DNA of 35,528 nucleotides from Rhodospirillales bacterium (lineage in GTDB: Bacteria; Pseudomonadota; Alphaproteobacteria; Rhodospirillales; JABHCV01). A program made the position numbers and the translations under genes. Within the stretch, counting starts at the first letter, position 1. Each line of letters begins with the position of its first letter. Below, piece after piece: positions 9,528 through 19,180 of the stretch. The stretch lies in NCBI GenBank assembly GCA_016776705.1, contig JADHSW010000002.1:1-35528 (forward strand). The letters are read 5' to 3'. The notes under the pieces were generated by a model. It was not told the origin of the DNA. It searched no databases and saw nothing but the letters and a program-made list of their open reading frames with translations.

Positions 9528-10841
9528 ATGGTAGAGAACTCATCCCTACGCTCGTTATTGAATGGACGCGCCCTGGTTGTCGGGGTCAATCATCGATCCA
9601 GTTCGATGATCCTGCGTGATCGTCTTTTCATCGAAGATGAAGCCGCTCCCTTTATTCTTGAGCGCCTGAAAAAAGCCGGTATTGATCAGGCACTGGTGCT
9701 GTCGACCTGTGATCGGGTCGAGGTGCAGGCCTTTTGCAATGGTGATGTGCCCAACGAAGCGCAAAAAGTCGATCAGATCATTGAAATTCTGGCAGAGCAC
9801 GGCGAGTTGGGGCCGTCGGAAATGGATGGGCAGACATATATCCACTGGGACGAACAGGCGGTTCGCCAGATTTTTTCTGTTACCGCCTCCCTGGACAGTC
9901 TGATTATCGGTGAGCCGCAGGTTCTGGGTCAGGTAAAGGCGGCCCATCGTCTTGCCAAAGAGGCCAAGATGACCGCAAACGGCCTGGAAACAATCCTGCA
10001 GGCGGCTTACGCCACGGCAAAACGGGTTCGCAATGAAACCGCCATTGGGGAACGCCCGGTTTCAATTGCTGCCGCGGCTAGCCAACTGGCGGGTGATCTG
10101 CATGGTAATCTGGAAAACTGTTCCGTGCTTCTGGTTGGTGGGGGCGAAATGGGAGAATTGATTGCCGCCGATATGCAGTCGACAGGATTGGGCAGGCTGG
10201 TGACGACCCATCCCTCCGAACGTCGCGCCGAAGAGGCTGCGCAGCGGCTTGATTGTCACACTAGTGCCTTCGACAACATACCCTCTCTTTTGATCGACTC
10301 TGACATTGTCCTCACATCACTGGGGCGCCGCCAGCATGCGATCAGCGCGGAAATGGTCGACGGGGCTATTGCGGCGCGAAGACACAAGCCGATATTCCTC
10401 ATCGATACGGCGATTCCCGGTGATATTGATCCGCGGGTTGAACGTATAGAAGACGCCTTCCTGTACAACCTTGATGATCTTGAGCGGGTTGCCATGGAAG
10501 GTCGCGCCGGGCGCGAAAACGAATCAGGCGCCGCATGGAAAATCATTGAAGCTGATGTCGATGCTTTTTTGCGTGGCCGTGCAGAACGAACGGCGGTTCC
10601 GGCGCTAAGCCGATTGCGCTCTCATTTTGACACCATGCGCGAGCAAGCACTTCTTGACGCCGGAGACGACGCCGAAAAAGCGACCCGCCTGTTAATCAAT
10701 CGATTGCTGCATGCTCCCTCGGAAGTGTTGCGCGATGCGGCCGGAACGGAAATCACATCCAAATCTCACGATTGGCGGGAAATGGAAAAAATCATTGACC
10801 GCTTGTTCGGACTTGATGACGAAAAAAAGGCTAGGGAGTAG
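9528..10841 (+). CDS. hemA: Glutamyl-tRNA reductase HemA (C5 route to ALA)
   Basis: NADPH-dependent enzyme that reduces glutamyl-tRNA(Glu) to glutamate-1-semialdehyde, the first committed step of tetrapyrrole synthesis by the C5 pathway. The catalytic domain shows VVGVNHRSS, the active-site cysteine in STCDRVEV (Cys61; STCNRTE in most relatives) and [13 protein letters not shown]. The NADPH domain contains [11 protein letters not shown]. The C-terminal dimerisation helix ends with [15 protein letters not shown]. At 437 aa it is full length. It starts 7 nt after the hisS stop with only a weak ribosome binding site, which suggests translational coupling. In most alphaproteobacteria hemA instead encodes ALA synthase, so this is a lineage-relevant feature. 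Confidence 0.95.
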   Translation: MVENSSLRSLLNGRALVVGVNHRSSSMILRDRLFIEDEAAPFILERLKKAGIDQALVLSTCDRVEVQAFCNGDVPNEAQKVDQIIEILAEHGELGPSEMDGQTYIHWDEQAVRQIFSVTASLDSLIIGEPQVLGQVKAAHRLAKEAKMTANGLETILQAAYATAKRVRNETAIGERPVSIAAAASQLAGDLHGNLENCSVLLVGGGEMGELIAADMQSTGLGRLVTTHPSERRAEEAAQRLDCHTSAFDNIPSLLIDSDIVLTSLGRRQHAISAEMVDGAIAARRHKPIFLIDTAIPGDIDPRVERIEDAFLYNLDDLERVAMEGRAGRENESGAAWKIIEADVDAFLRGRAERTAVPALSRLRSHFDTMREQALLDAGDDAEKATRLLINRLLHAPSEVLRDAAGTEITSKSHDWREMEKIIDRLFGLDDEKKARE

Positions 10842-10846
10842 CGAAC

Positions 10847-11920
10847 GTGAGTTTGAAAGAAAATTTACAAAAGGTTGTCGCCCGACATGATGAGTTGGCG
10901 GATTTGATGGCGGCGCAGGACGCGGCGTCATCAGGCGACTTTGCCAGCTTGTCGAAAGAGTATTCCGATCTGACCCCGGTCGTTGAAGGCATTGCCAAAG
11001 TAACAGCTGCAAAGGAAGAAGCCGCCGATCTGGCCACCATGATGGCGGACCCTGAAACCGATCAGGAAATGCGCGAAATGGCCGAGGCCGAATTTCAGGA
11101 GTTGAAAGAAAAAATTCCACTGCTGGAAAAGCAGGTGCAGGTTCTGTTGCTGCCCAAGGATGATGCCGATGAAAAGAACGCCATTCTTGAGGTGCGCGCC
11201 GGAACAGGTGGTGATGAAGCGGCTTTGTTCGCCGCCGATCTATTTCGCATGTATCAGCGTTACGCTGAAACCCAGCGCTGGAAGTTCGAGATTATGGCGG
11301 TGAATGAAACCGGTATTGGCGGCCTTAAGGAAGCCGTTGCTTCTGTATCAGGACGGGGCGTTTTCGCACGCCTGAAATTTGAATCTGGGGTGCACCGGGT
11401 TCAACGAATACCGACGACGGAATCAGGCGGGCGCATCCACACGTCTGCTGCGACTGTGGCAGTTATGCCCGAAGCCGAAGAAGTCGACATTCATATCGAA
11501 GACAAGGATCTGCGAATTGATGTCTTTCGCGCCAGTGGTCCGGGCGGGCAGTCGGTCAATACTACCGATAGCGCAGTTCGCATTACCCATCTTCCAACCG
11601 GGGTCGTGGTATCCCAGCAGGATGAAAAGTCACAGCATAAAAACAAGGCAAAGGCCATGCGGGTGCTCAGGGCTAGATTGTATGAACACGAGCGTCAAAT
11701 GGCAGACGCCAAAAGGGCGGCAAATCGCAAGAGCCAGGTTGGTTCCGGGGATCGCTCGGAGCGCATCCGCACTTATAATTTCCCCCAAGGCAGGGTCACA
11801 GATCACCGTATCAATCTGACTTTGCACAAACTTGATCGTATCATGGATGGTGACCTGGATGAGGCCATTGACGCCCTGATATCGGAGGATCAAGCCAGAA
11901 AACTGGCAGAGATTTCGTGA
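10847..11920 (+). CDS. prfA: Peptide chain release factor 1
   Basis: Recognises UAA and UAG stop codons and triggers peptide release. The catalytic motif is intact in [20 protein letters not shown]. The acidic N-terminal domain, the [20 protein letters not shown] segment and the [19 protein letters not shown] region, which holds the stop-codon-reading PxT tripeptide (here PTT), are all present. At 357 aa it matches the family. The start is GTG, 5 nt after the hemA stop. Its stop overlaps the start of prmC, whose product methylates the GGQ glutamine of this protein. Confidence 0.97.
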   Translation: MSLKENLQKVVARHDELADLMAAQDAASSGDFASLSKEYSDLTPVVEGIAKVTAAKEEAADLATMMADPETDQEMREMAEAEFQELKEKIPLLEKQVQVLLLPKDDADEKNAILEVRAGTGGDEAALFAADLFRMYQRYAETQRWKFEIMAVNETGIGGLKEAVASVSGRGVFARLKFESGVHRVQRIPTTESGGRIHTSAATVAVMPEAEEVDIHIEDKDLRIDVFRASGPGGQSVNTTDSAVRITHLPTGVVVSQQDEKSQHKNKAKAMRVLRARLYEHERQMADAKRAANRKSQVGSGDRSERIRTYNFPQGRVTDHRINLTLHKLDRIMDGDLDEAIDALISEDQARKLAEIS

Positions 11921-12771
11921 CAACAGTTGGTGATTTGCTGATCGATTCCGTTGCGGCTTTGTCAAAGGCCGGGGTGAAAGAAGCCCGCCTTGATGCACGA
12001 TTAATCATCGCCCACGCGTTGAATATCACCCCTGAAAAAGTATTTGGTTATCCGGAAAAAGTGCTGGAAACGGGTGAGCGGGATTACATTCTGTCGTTAA
12101 TTACCCGGCGGGTCGAGCGCGAACCCCTGGCCTTGATTATCGGCGAAAAGGAATTCTGGAGTCTTCGTTTTGTCATCAGTCCGGCAACCTTGATTCCCAG
12201 GCCCGATTCGGAAACTCTCATCGAAGCGGTTTTGGCGGCGTATCCTGACAAAAAGGCCAATTTAAGGATTCTTGACCTTGGCACGGGCTCCGGTTGTCTT
12301 TTACTGACATTGTTGCATGAATATGAAAACGCCACGGGTATTGGTACGGATTTTTCTTCTGAAGCACTCGCGGTGGCTCGGCTGAATGGTAGGAACCTTG
12401 ATCTGTCCTTGCGGGCAGGTTTCGTTCTTGCTGATTGGAATGACGGTATCGCCGACTTTGGAGCGTTCGATATCATCATCAGCAACCCCCCTTACATTCC
12501 CGATGGTGAAGAAAGTGAATTGCAGCCGGAAGTCGCCCTTTACGAGCCACATAGCGCCTTGTTTGCGGGAATTGACGGACTTCAGTATTATCGGGCGATA
12601 CTTTCAGTGCTTTCCGGATTGGCAAACACGGGGTGTGGCATATTTTTTGAGGTCGGTATCAATCAGGGTGAGGCGGTTGCAAGGATGATGGAAAAGGCGG
12701 GGATGAGCGATATTACGTCTCGATCCGATCTTGCGGGCATAAAGCGATGCGTATCAGGAAAGATTTTATAA
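11917..12771 (+). CDS. prmC: Release factor glutamine methyltransferase PrmC
   Basis: SAM-dependent methyltransferase that methylates the glutamine of the GGQ motif of release factors. The N-terminal helical domain contains [14 protein letters not shown]. The catalytic domain shows [15 protein letters not shown], motif [17 protein letters not shown] and the diagnostic NPPY motif in [12 protein letters not shown]. Length is 284 aa. It starts with a GTG that overlaps the prfA stop by 4 nt (GTGA), a clear case of translational coupling between substrate and modifying enzyme. Confidence 0.96.
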   Translation: MTTVGDLLIDSVAALSKAGVKEARLDARLIIAHALNITPEKVFGYPEKVLETGERDYILSLITRRVEREPLALIIGEKEFWSLRFVISPATLIPRPDSETLIEAVLAAYPDKKANLRILDLGTGSGCLLLTLLHEYENATGIGTDFSSEALAVARLNGRNLDLSLRAGFVLADWNDGIADFGAFDIIISNPPYIPDGEESELQPEVALYEPHSALFAGIDGLQYYRAILSVLSGLANTGCGIFFEVGINQGEAVARMMEKAGMSDITSRSDLAGIKRCVSGKIL

Positions 12772-13044
12772 AAAAACTGTTGGAAAATAGGGCTATCCCG
12801 ACTAGTTTCATAGGTAAGAGTGGTCTGGGAGTAGGCCACAGGGACAGAGCGCCGGGTGCGTTCATTATAAGGTTCCATTCATCCTCGCAAATGCCAGTCC
12901 GTTTAACTGTTGATTGAATGGATAATGGTCGTGCGAACCGCGAATGCGGGAAGCCCGAAGCGTCGTTGGAATTCATTCAGACAACACAATCAGGCAGTAG
13001 TGGGCCATTGATGATCGCCTGCTCGTATTAGAGATACAAATTCC
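12772..13044. other. Intergenic gap prmC to DUF4167
   Basis: 273 bp without a supported gene. A short inverted repeat CCGC-gaat-GCGG lies in its second half, but no U-tract follows, so I do not call a terminator. A promoter for the DUF4167 gene probably lies here, but I could not single one out. Confidence 0.4.
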
Positions 13045-13599
13045 ATGAAACAAGTGCCAAATCCCCGTCGCGGTCGTGGTCGTAATAACAGCGGCAAGCG
13101 TAATCCGAACCAAAATTCCAGAGGCAGGAATTTTGAAAGCAGCGGTTCTGATAATAAAGTCCGTGGTTCCGCCCAACAGGTGCTGGACAAATATCTGACT
13201 CTTGCCCGCGATGCCATGTCTGCGGGGGACCGTATTGCGGCCGAAGGTTACTTCCAGCATGCCGAACATTATCATCGCATCCTGAATCCTGATGGTGCGT
13301 CCAGCGGCCATCAGAATGACCGCAATCGCCGGGAAAATGAAGGCGATAACCGGCGCGACGAAGCGCAGCCGCGACACGACAATCAACTTAGGGAAAAAGA
13401 GCGATCAGAAGCCTCTCAGGTGTCTGCTGAACCGGTAATAGAAGCAACTGAAGAGTCCTCGCAGGAACCTGTAGTAATTGAAGCCCCTATCGATGAGACG
13501 CCAGCTGAAGAAAAGCCCAAACGTCGTGGCCGTCCCCGGAAGGCTGCCTCAACCGAATCCATTTCGAAAGACGATAACGCTTCTGAAACCGCCGCCTGA
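13045..13599 (+). CDS. DUF4167 protein with AT-hook-like C-terminus
   Basis: The basic N-terminus is rich in Arg, Gly and Asn (NPRRGRGRNN) and is followed by the conserved DUF4167 core, about residues 30-80: RGSAQQVLDKYLTLARDAMS and GDRIAAEGYFQHAEHYHRIL. The remainder is low-complexity and acidic, and ends with KPKRRGRPRKA, which contains the RGRP core of an AT-hook. The family is largely confined to alphaproteobacteria and usually sits near prfA, prmC and clpB, as here; its function is not established. The composition suggests a nucleic-acid-associated protein, which is an inference. It ends 8 nt from the stop of the convergent MOSC gene. Confidence 0.88.
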   Translation: MKQVPNPRRGRGRNNSGKRNPNQNSRGRNFESSGSDNKVRGSAQQVLDKYLTLARDAMSAGDRIAAEGYFQHAEHYHRILNPDGASSGHQNDRNRRENEGDNRRDEAQPRHDNQLREKERSEASQVSAEPVIEATEESSQEPVVIEAPIDETPAEEKPKRRGRPRKAASTESISKDDNASETAA

Positions 13600-13607
13600 A
13601 AAATAGA

Positions 13608-14372
13608 TTAATCCTGGTCCATAAAGGGATCGCCAATGGCGAAGCTTCCGGCTTGGCTCACCATGGCGAAAACACCCAGATCAACATGACCGAAAGCCCC
13701 TTGCAGGGTTTTTAGAAGGTTCATATTGCGCTCGCCCGTTTGCGGGTCAACATTGATTGCGGTGCATCGCTCCGTACGTTCCTTGATGATCAGGCCAGCA
13801 CTACCGCAGACAACACCCTTGTCGATCCAGTTGAATTCCGCCCAGGGATCGATGCCGTCAATATAGATATTGGCGCGAAATCGAAAAGGGTCAATTGGTG
13901 TACCGACTACCCGTTCAAGGTCGCGGACTGACGCAAGATTAATAACTGAAATTACTTTTCTTTTCTGATCCGTGAAAATGGATCCGTCTATCGATTCTAC
14001 CAGGCGTGGTTTGCCGCGGGTTTCGTCTCTCATATAGGCGGAAAAAAAATCCTCGATCACGGCCCGGCCAATCGGGTCTGAAAGTTTGCCGTGCGCCACT
14101 TGCTTGCCATTGCGCAGTATCTGCAAATCATCGCTTTGATCATCAAAAACCGTTTCCAGCGCGGCCAGCTTCTCGTTTTTCATCAACGCCAGAAAACTTG
14201 TTTTTGGAAGCCAGTGCGGGGATGTTCCGTCGAACAGGGTCGATCCCAGGGCCAGTGCAAAGCGTCTGTCGCCGGGAATTGCGCCACCTGCATCGACAGC
14301 AGATTCAGATAATGTTTGCGGGCTTAAACCCTTTACAGGATAACGACTTATTTTGGAAATTTGAGCTTTCAT
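13608..14372 (-). CDS. MOSC domain protein (MOSC N-terminal barrel plus MOSC)
   Basis: The N-terminal beta-barrel domain begins ISKISRYPVKGLSPQTL, the usual MOSC_N opening, and PGDRRFAL follows. The C-terminal MOSC domain shows FRANIYIDGIDPWAEFNW and the conserved cysteine motif ERCTAINVDPQTGERN. The family binds sulfur or molybdenum-cofactor sulfur and includes YcbX-like N-hydroxylated-base reductases; the substrate here is unknown. I prefer the start MKAQISKIS (complement of 14370-14372), which removes eight extra residues in the track ORF and gives 254 aa. Neither start has a strong ribosome binding site. It is divergent from clpB. Confidence 0.88.
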   Translation of the reverse strand: MKAQISKISRYPVKGLSPQTLSESAVDAGGAIPGDRRFALALGSTLFDGTSPHWLPKTSFLALMKNEKLAALETVFDDQSDDLQILRNGKQVAHGKLSDPIGRAVIEDFFSAYMRDETRGKPRLVESIDGSIFTDQKRKVISVINLASVRDLERVVGTPIDPFRFRANIYIDGIDPWAEFNWIDKGVVCGSAGLIIKERTERCTAINVDPQTGERNMNLLKTLQGAFGHVDLGVFAMVSQAGSFAIGDPFMDQD

Positions 14373-14441
14373 GGCGCAACAATCGCTATAAGCCATTGAA
14401 CTGTCAAGTATGTTAGCACTATTGAATGGAATGGCCTTGCC

Positions 14442-14472
14442 CTTGCAAAGGTCTTCATTTAGGCCATATTAA
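14442..14472 (+). promoter_or_regulatory. Candidate sigma-32 (RpoH) heat-shock promoter of clpB
   Basis: CTTGCAA, 14 nt, then GCCATATTAA. This resembles the RpoH pattern CTTGAAA with a CCCCATnTA-type -10 at the normal distance, and it lies about 85 nt before the clpB start. ClpB is a classical heat-shock regulon member, which supports the call. It was found by eye and is not scored. Confidence 0.5.
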
Positions 14473-14556
14473 CCTGAGCAAACCCAATATGAGATGTTCT
14501 CTTGTTGCCTGCTCACAGGAACAGGGATAATCGTCAAGGAGAAAGGTTTCGGCTTT

Positions 14557-17148
14557 ATGGAATTTGAAAAATACACGGAACGCTCCCGCGGCTTTATTCA
14601 GTCGGCGCAAACGCTCGCTTCGCGTTCCAATCACCAGCAATTAACCCCGCTGCATATCCTGAAAGTCCTGCTGGATGACAAGGAAGGCTTGGCGGCCAAT
14701 TTGATCGCCGCTGCAGGGGGCGATGCCCCAAGAGGATTAAAAGCCGTCGAGACCGAACTGGCTAAGCTGCCGAAAGTTCAGGGCGCAGGGGCCGGGCAAA
14801 CCTATTTGGCACAGGAAACCGGCAAACTTTTTGAGCAAGCCGAACAAATTGCCGAAAAGGCAGGAGACAGCTTTGTCACCGCTGAAAGACTGTTGCTGGC
14901 TTTGGTATTGGCGACGGGAACTGCGGCCGCAAAAGTGCTGAATGACGTCGGCGTTACTCCGCAAAATCTTAACAAGGCGATTGAGGACGTGCGTAAAGGC
15001 CGTACCGCTGACAGCGCTACCGCTGAAGACACTTATGATGCCCTGAAAAAATATGCCCGTGATCTGACCGCCGCCGCTGCCGAAGGTAAGATCGATCCCG
15101 TAATTGGCCGGGATGAGGAAATCCGCCGCACCATTCAGGTTCTCTCTCGTCGCACCAAGAACAACCCGGTGCTGATTGGTGAACCCGGCGTTGGCAAGAC
15201 TGCCATCATCGAGGGTCTTGCCCAGCGCATTGTCAATGGCGACGTGCCGGAAAACCTGAAGAACAAGAAACTGATGGTGCTGGATCTGGGCGCCCTGGTC
15301 GCAGGCGCCAAGTTCCGGGGTGAATTTGAGGAACGCCTTAAGGCGGTACTAAATGAAGTTACAAACGCCGCCGGTGAGATTGTTATGTTTATTGATGAAA
15401 TGCACACCCTGGTCGGTGCGGGTGCTTCTGAAGGTTCCATGGACGCGTCAAACCTGATCAAGCCTGCCCTGGCTCGCGGCGAGTTGCACTGCGTTGGCGC
15501 GACGACCCTGAACGAATACCGCAAATATGTCGAAAAGGATGCAGCCCTGGCGCGGCGTTTTCAGCCGGTTTTTGTGGCCGAGCCCAGCGTTGAAGACACC
15601 ATATCTATTCTTCGGGGCATCAAGGAAAAGTACGAGCTGCACCATGGTGTCAGGATTGCCGACGCCTCTCTTGTTTCCGCAGCGACTCTTTCCAACCGCT
15701 ATATTTCGGATCGTTTCCTGCCGGACAAGGCCATCGATCTGGTTGACGAGGCTGCTTCCCGGCTGCGTATGGAAGTGGATTCAAAACCTGAAGATATTGA
15801 CGAATTGGACCGTCGGATTATCCAGTTGAAGATTGAACGCGAAGCGCTGAAGAAGGAAAGCGACGACGCTTCCAAGGATCGCCTCGGCAAACTGGAAGAA
15901 GAACTGATTGGCCTTGAAGCCCGTTCGGCGACGATGACCAAGGAATGGATGTCCGAAAAAACAGCTCTTGCAGATGCCAACAAATTGATGGAGGAACTTG
16001 AACAGGCACGTCTCGCCTATGATCGCGCTCTTCGCGAGAGTGAACACGAAAAGGCGGGGGAGCTTAAGTACGATCTTATCCCGCGTCTGGAAAAACAACT
16101 GGAAGAGGCTGCGGCGGCTGAAAACAACAAGATGCTGGAAGAATCCGTTACCAGTGAGCATATCGCCTCTATCGTATCACGCTGGACAGGCATTCCTGTC
16201 GACAAGATGTTACAGGGCGAGCGTGACAAGTTATTGGCCATGGAAGGAAGTTTGCGCCAGCGGGTGATTGGCCAGGATGAGGCGCTTTGTGCCGTCTCAA
16301 ACGCAGTTAGAAGGGCCCGCGCTGGTTTACAGGACGCCAGCCGTCCCATCGGCTCGTTCCTGTTCCTTGGGCCTACAGGGGTCGGTAAAACGGAGTTGAC
16401 CAAGGCCCTGGCTGAATTTCTGTTTGACGATGAGCAGGCCCTGCTGCGCATCGATATGTCCGAATATATGGAAAAACATGCCGTTGCTCGCCTGATAGGC
16501 GCTCCGCCGGGTTACGTCGGTTATGACGAGGGTGGCGCTTTGACCGAAGCGGTCCGGCGCAGGCCTTATCAGGTGGTGCTGTTCGACGAAGTTGAAAAAG
16601 CCCATCCCGATGTCTTCAATGTGTTGTTGCAAGTTCTGGATGATGGCCGCTTGACAGACAGTCAGGGTCGTACGGTGGATTTCACCAATACCATGATCGT
16701 TCTGACCTCGAATCTTGGTGGCGATATTCTGGCAGCTCAGGATGAAGGCCATGACAGTGGCGAAGTCCGCGCCCAGGTGATGGAGGTTGTCCGGGCCTCG
16801 TTCCGGCCAGAATTCCTTAACCGGCTGGATGAGGTCATTTTATTCCATCGTCTTTTCCGCAGCCATATGGATGCCATTGTCGATATTCAATTGTCGGGCC
16901 TTGAAAAACTGTTGGAAGACAAGGGAATTACTCTGGATCTGGACAATGCCGCCCGGGCATGGCTTGCCGATGCCGGTTATGACCCGGTCTATGGCGCCCG
17001 CCCCCTTAAGCGGGTTATCCAGCGAAGCATGCAAAATTCGTTGGCGGGCCTGATCCTGGAAGGCAAGGTAAAGGATGGCGACCATGTCTCCGTTTCTGCC
17101 GGTGATGGTGCCCTGACGATCAACGGCAAGAAAGCCGAAGCGGCTTAG
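14557..17148 (+). CDS. clpB: ATP-dependent disaggregase ClpB
   Basis: Hsp100 chaperone that works with DnaK to extract polypeptides from aggregates. Domains in order are the Clp N-domain ([20 protein letters not shown] onward), the first AAA+ module with Walker [10 protein letters not shown] (Lys214), the coiled-coil middle domain (about residues 410-525) that marks ClpB rather than ClpA or ClpC, and the second AAA+ module with GPTGVGKTE (Lys611) and [13 protein letters not shown]. The C-terminal D2-small domain shows [20 protein letters not shown] 14557 gives 863 aa, close to E. coli ClpB. The 21 residues added in the track lack conservation, and GAAAGG lies 10 nt upstream of the chosen start. 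Confidence 0.97.
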   Translation: MEFEKYTERSRGFIQSAQTLASRSNHQQLTPLHILKVLLDDKEGLAANLIAAAGGDAPRGLKAVETELAKLPKVQGAGAGQTYLAQETGKLFEQAEQIAEKAGDSFVTAERLLLALVLATGTAAAKVLNDVGVTPQNLNKAIEDVRKGRTADSATAEDTYDALKKYARDLTAAAAEGKIDPVIGRDEEIRRTIQVLSRRTKNNPVLIGEPGVGKTAIIEGLAQRIVNGDVPENLKNKKLMVLDLGALVAGAKFRGEFEERLKAVLNEVTNAAGEIVMFIDEMHTLVGAGASEGSMDASNLIKPALARGELHCVGATTLNEYRKYVEKDAALARRFQPVFVAEPSVEDTISILRGIKEKYELHHGVRIADASLVSAATLSNRYISDRFLPDKAIDLVDEAASRLRMEVDSKPEDIDELDRRIIQLKIEREALKKESDDASKDRLGKLEEELIGLEARSATMTKEWMSEKTALADANKLMEELEQARLAYDRALRESEHEKAGELKYDLIPRLEKQLEEAAAAENNKMLEESVTSEHIASIVSRWTGIPVDKMLQGERDKLLAMEGSLRQRVIGQDEALCAVSNAVRRARAGLQDASRPIGSFLFLGPTGVGKTELTKALAEFLFDDEQALLRIDMSEYMEKHAVARLIGAPPGYVGYDEGGALTEAVRRRPYQVVLFDEVEKAHPDVFNVLLQVLDDGRLTDSQGRTVDFTNTMIVLTSNLGGDILAAQDEGHDSGEVRAQVMEVVRASFRPEFLNRLDEVILFHRLFRSHMDAIVDIQLSGLEKLLEDKGITLDLDNAARAWLADAGYDPVYGARPLKRVIQRSMQNSLAGLILEGKVKDGDHVSVSAGDGALTINGKKAEAA

Positions 17149-17255
17149 GAATGGTGTCGTAAAAAATGGATAAGGAAAGGGTCTCGTTACGCCCACTGAT
17201 ATGGTATTTATCTAAATGAAGTGATGTTGAATTGCCTTGGGGGGTCAGTCGAAGA

Positions 17256-17936
17256 ATGTCTGCAGATTTCTATTCCAGTTATCGCGCCTACAAGGACTAT
17301 CAATCTCCTTCCCTGACGGCCAAGGATATCGCGCGTTTTGATGCCGAAATCTGGAACCCCGGGGCGTTTTCAACGGACATGAATTGTTTGGAAATTGGTT
17401 CCGGAACAGGTCAGTTTCTTGCTTATTTATCCAAAAAGGGGATAGGGAATTTTCAGGGAATAGACCACGATCCGGCGTTGGAATCTGTGCAGCCCATTGA
17501 AGTTGCATCACGTTTTAAATGCGTTGATGTTTGGCAATATCTTGAAACCTTAAACACAGCAACCATCGACAGGATCATCCTGCTTGATGTCCTTGAACAT
17601 TTTACACCTGATGAAGGTTTTAAGTTGTTGTCCAGGAGTGTAAAGGCGCTTGGCAGACAGGGGAAAATCATCATCAAGGTTCCCAACGCATCGTCACCGT
17701 GGGGTATAAACTATCAGTTTGGCGATCTCACTCATAAATCGGCCTACACTGGGGAAAGCCTAAGGCAACTTGCGACTGCTTGTGGGCTTCGCGTTGAAAG
17801 TATCTACGACCAAAGACGGGGTTCACGAAGACGAATGGTAACGGACGCCATTGTGCATCGCTTTCTTTCGTGGGCGCTGCTCACTCCACCTCCCCGGTGG
17901 GGTGCAAACCTGTATTGCATACTTTCTCCGCTGTGA
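17256..17936 (+). CDS. Class I SAM-dependent methyltransferase, flagellin-adjacent
   Basis: A 226-residue Rossmann-type methyltransferase of the Methyltransf_11/23 type. Motif I is CLEIGSGTGQFLAYL, the acidic residue after strand 2 lies in GIDHD, and motif post-I is ILLDVLEHFTPDEG. The C-terminal part has KIIIKVPNASSPWGINYQFGD-type text (quoted in part: IKVPNASSPWG), similar to glycan or surface-structure methyltransferases. The track starts at a TTG 24 nt earlier; ATG 17256 is more likely. Its place 44 nt before the flagellin gene suggests that it modifies flagellin, its glycan or another envelope sugar; this is inference and the substrate is unknown. Confidence 0.75.
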   Translation: MSADFYSSYRAYKDYQSPSLTAKDIARFDAEIWNPGAFSTDMNCLEIGSGTGQFLAYLSKKGIGNFQGIDHDPALESVQPIEVASRFKCVDVWQYLETLNTATIDRIILLDVLEHFTPDEGFKLLSRSVKALGRQGKIIIKVPNASSPWGINYQFGDLTHKSAYTGESLRQLATACGLRVESIYDQRRGSRRRMVTDAIVHRFLSWALLTPPPRWGANLYCILSPL

Positions 17937-17980
17937 TGCAAATCACTGTCGAGTCATTCCAATCTCAGCCATAATGTGGA

Positions 17981-18802
17981 ATGATTGATGTTGTAAACCT
18001 GACTGCCGCAGCCTATCAGGCGTTGCAAACCCAGCAGCGTACGGCGGCGCTTATTGACAATACGACCGAGAATATTTCGACTGGTCGTAAGGTGAACAGG
18101 GCACAGGATAATCCGACTGACTATTTTCAGGCGCGTGAGCTTAGCAACCGGGCAAGTGATCTTCTTGCCGTCAAGAATAGCATTGGCCAAGGCCTGAGCA
18201 CTATAGAGGCAGCGTCAATTGGGCTTCGATCCTTAAATCAGACAATTGATCAACTGGGCGCGATTGTTTCCAGTATCCGCGGCGCCAGCGACGAGGAAAG
18301 GCTGTCAACGGCAGCTATTTTCGATCAGGTTGTAAGCCAGCTTGACCAACTGGCATCGGACAGCAGCTATTCCGGTGTTAGCCTGATCAGTGGCTTGCCG
18401 CAGGATTTGAGCGTCACCATTAGCGATGATGGTGAAGCCCTTACGGTTTCCGGCGAAGCATCCGACCAGAGCGGTCTGGGCATCGGATCGGCGGCATCGG
18501 AATACGATGACTTCGCGACGAATGCCAATATTGATGCTGCATTGGCTGATCTTGATGCTGCAAGCGCTGCCATCCGCGCCCGTGAACATTCCTTTCTGAG
18601 TAATCTTTCAGTGCTGGATGTTCGCGAACAGTTCGCCCAGGACTTAAGCGATACCCTTCAAGCCGGTTCCGACAATCTGGTTAATGCCAATCTTGAGGAA
18701 GAAGCTGCGACTTTCCTGGCCCTTCAGGTGCGTCAAAAACTGGGCAATGTAACCCTCAACCTGATTTCAGAGAAAAACAATGCAATTGCCAGCCTGTTCT
18801 AA
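17981..18802 (+). CDS. Compact flagellin
   Basis: Structural subunit of the flagellar filament. The N-terminal D0/D1 region shows ALQTQQRTAALIDNTTENIS and TGRKVNRAQDNPTDYFQAREL, matching the flagellin pattern in which IStGkkVnsAkDnPa follows a coiled-coil helix. The C-terminal D0/D1 helix shows NLEEEAATFLALQVRQKLG and ends LISEKNNAIASLF. The central region between them is very short, so the protein is only 273 aa and lacks large D2/D3 surface domains. The N-terminus MIDVVNLTAAAYQA differs from the common MSSINTNxxA opening. GTGGA lies directly before ATG. It is followed after 3 nt by flaF. Confidence 0.9.
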   Translation: MIDVVNLTAAAYQALQTQQRTAALIDNTTENISTGRKVNRAQDNPTDYFQARELSNRASDLLAVKNSIGQGLSTIEAASIGLRSLNQTIDQLGAIVSSIRGASDEERLSTAAIFDQVVSQLDQLASDSSYSGVSLISGLPQDLSVTISDDGEALTVSGEASDQSGLGIGSAASEYDDFATNANIDAALADLDAASAAIRAREHSFLSNLSVLDVREQFAQDLSDTLQAGSDNLVNANLEEEAATFLALQVRQKLGNVTLNLISEKNNAIASLF

Positions 18803-18805
18803 AAC

Positions 18806-19177
18806 ATGTCCTCAGATCTAACCAAATCCTATGCCCGGATACAAAAGTCAACGCCGGGTGGTCGACACGGGGAAGCAGCGGCTTTTGTAGAAACCGCCCG
18901 TAAAATACATGAAGCGGCTCAGGCTCCAATAGATGTCAGCGCGTATGCGCGCTCACTACAAAACAATCAGAAACTGTGGACATTGCTTCAGGCAAGTTTG
19001 TTGGAAGATGAAGGACGCCTACCCGAAGACTTGAGGCAAGACATTCTGAAATTGAGTATTTTCGTCGACAAGCAAACCCTGAAAGCCTTGGCCTTGCCGT
19101 CTTTTGAAAATGTCGCATCATTAATCGACATCAACCGCAATATGGCCGGCGGGTTGTTTCAAAAACCGAAAGAGTAA
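18806..19177 (+). CDS. flaF: Flagellar biosynthesis regulator FlaF
   Basis: A 123-residue FlaF-family protein. In Caulobacter and rhizobia FlaF, with FlbT, controls flagellin translation and secretion. The family signature is visible as NQKLWTLLQASLL followed by LPEDLRQDILKLSIFVDKQT. It starts 3 nt after the flagellin stop, which fits a flagellin-specific accessory role. FlbT, its usual partner, is not in the window. The stop lies 3 nt from that of the convergent peptidase gene. Confidence 0.87.
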   Translation: MSSDLTKSYARIQKSTPGGRHGEAAAFVETARKIHEAAQAPIDVSAYARSLQNNQKLWTLLQASLLEDEGRLPEDLRQDILKLSIFVDKQTLKALALPSFENVASLIDINRNMAGGLFQKPKE

Positions 19178-19180
19178 TTC

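Noticed and set aside
11390-11450. PTT in place of PAT/PVT in RF1 as a sign of altered stop-codon reading
   Set aside because: The motif is PxT with a variable middle residue in this family; the surrounding sequence is normal.
17890-17980. Possible sigma-54 or sigma-28 promoter before the flagellin gene
   Set aside because: GG and GC pairs near 17900-17920 are not spaced as in the sigma-54 consensus, and no TAAA-N15-GCCGATAA-like pair was seen.
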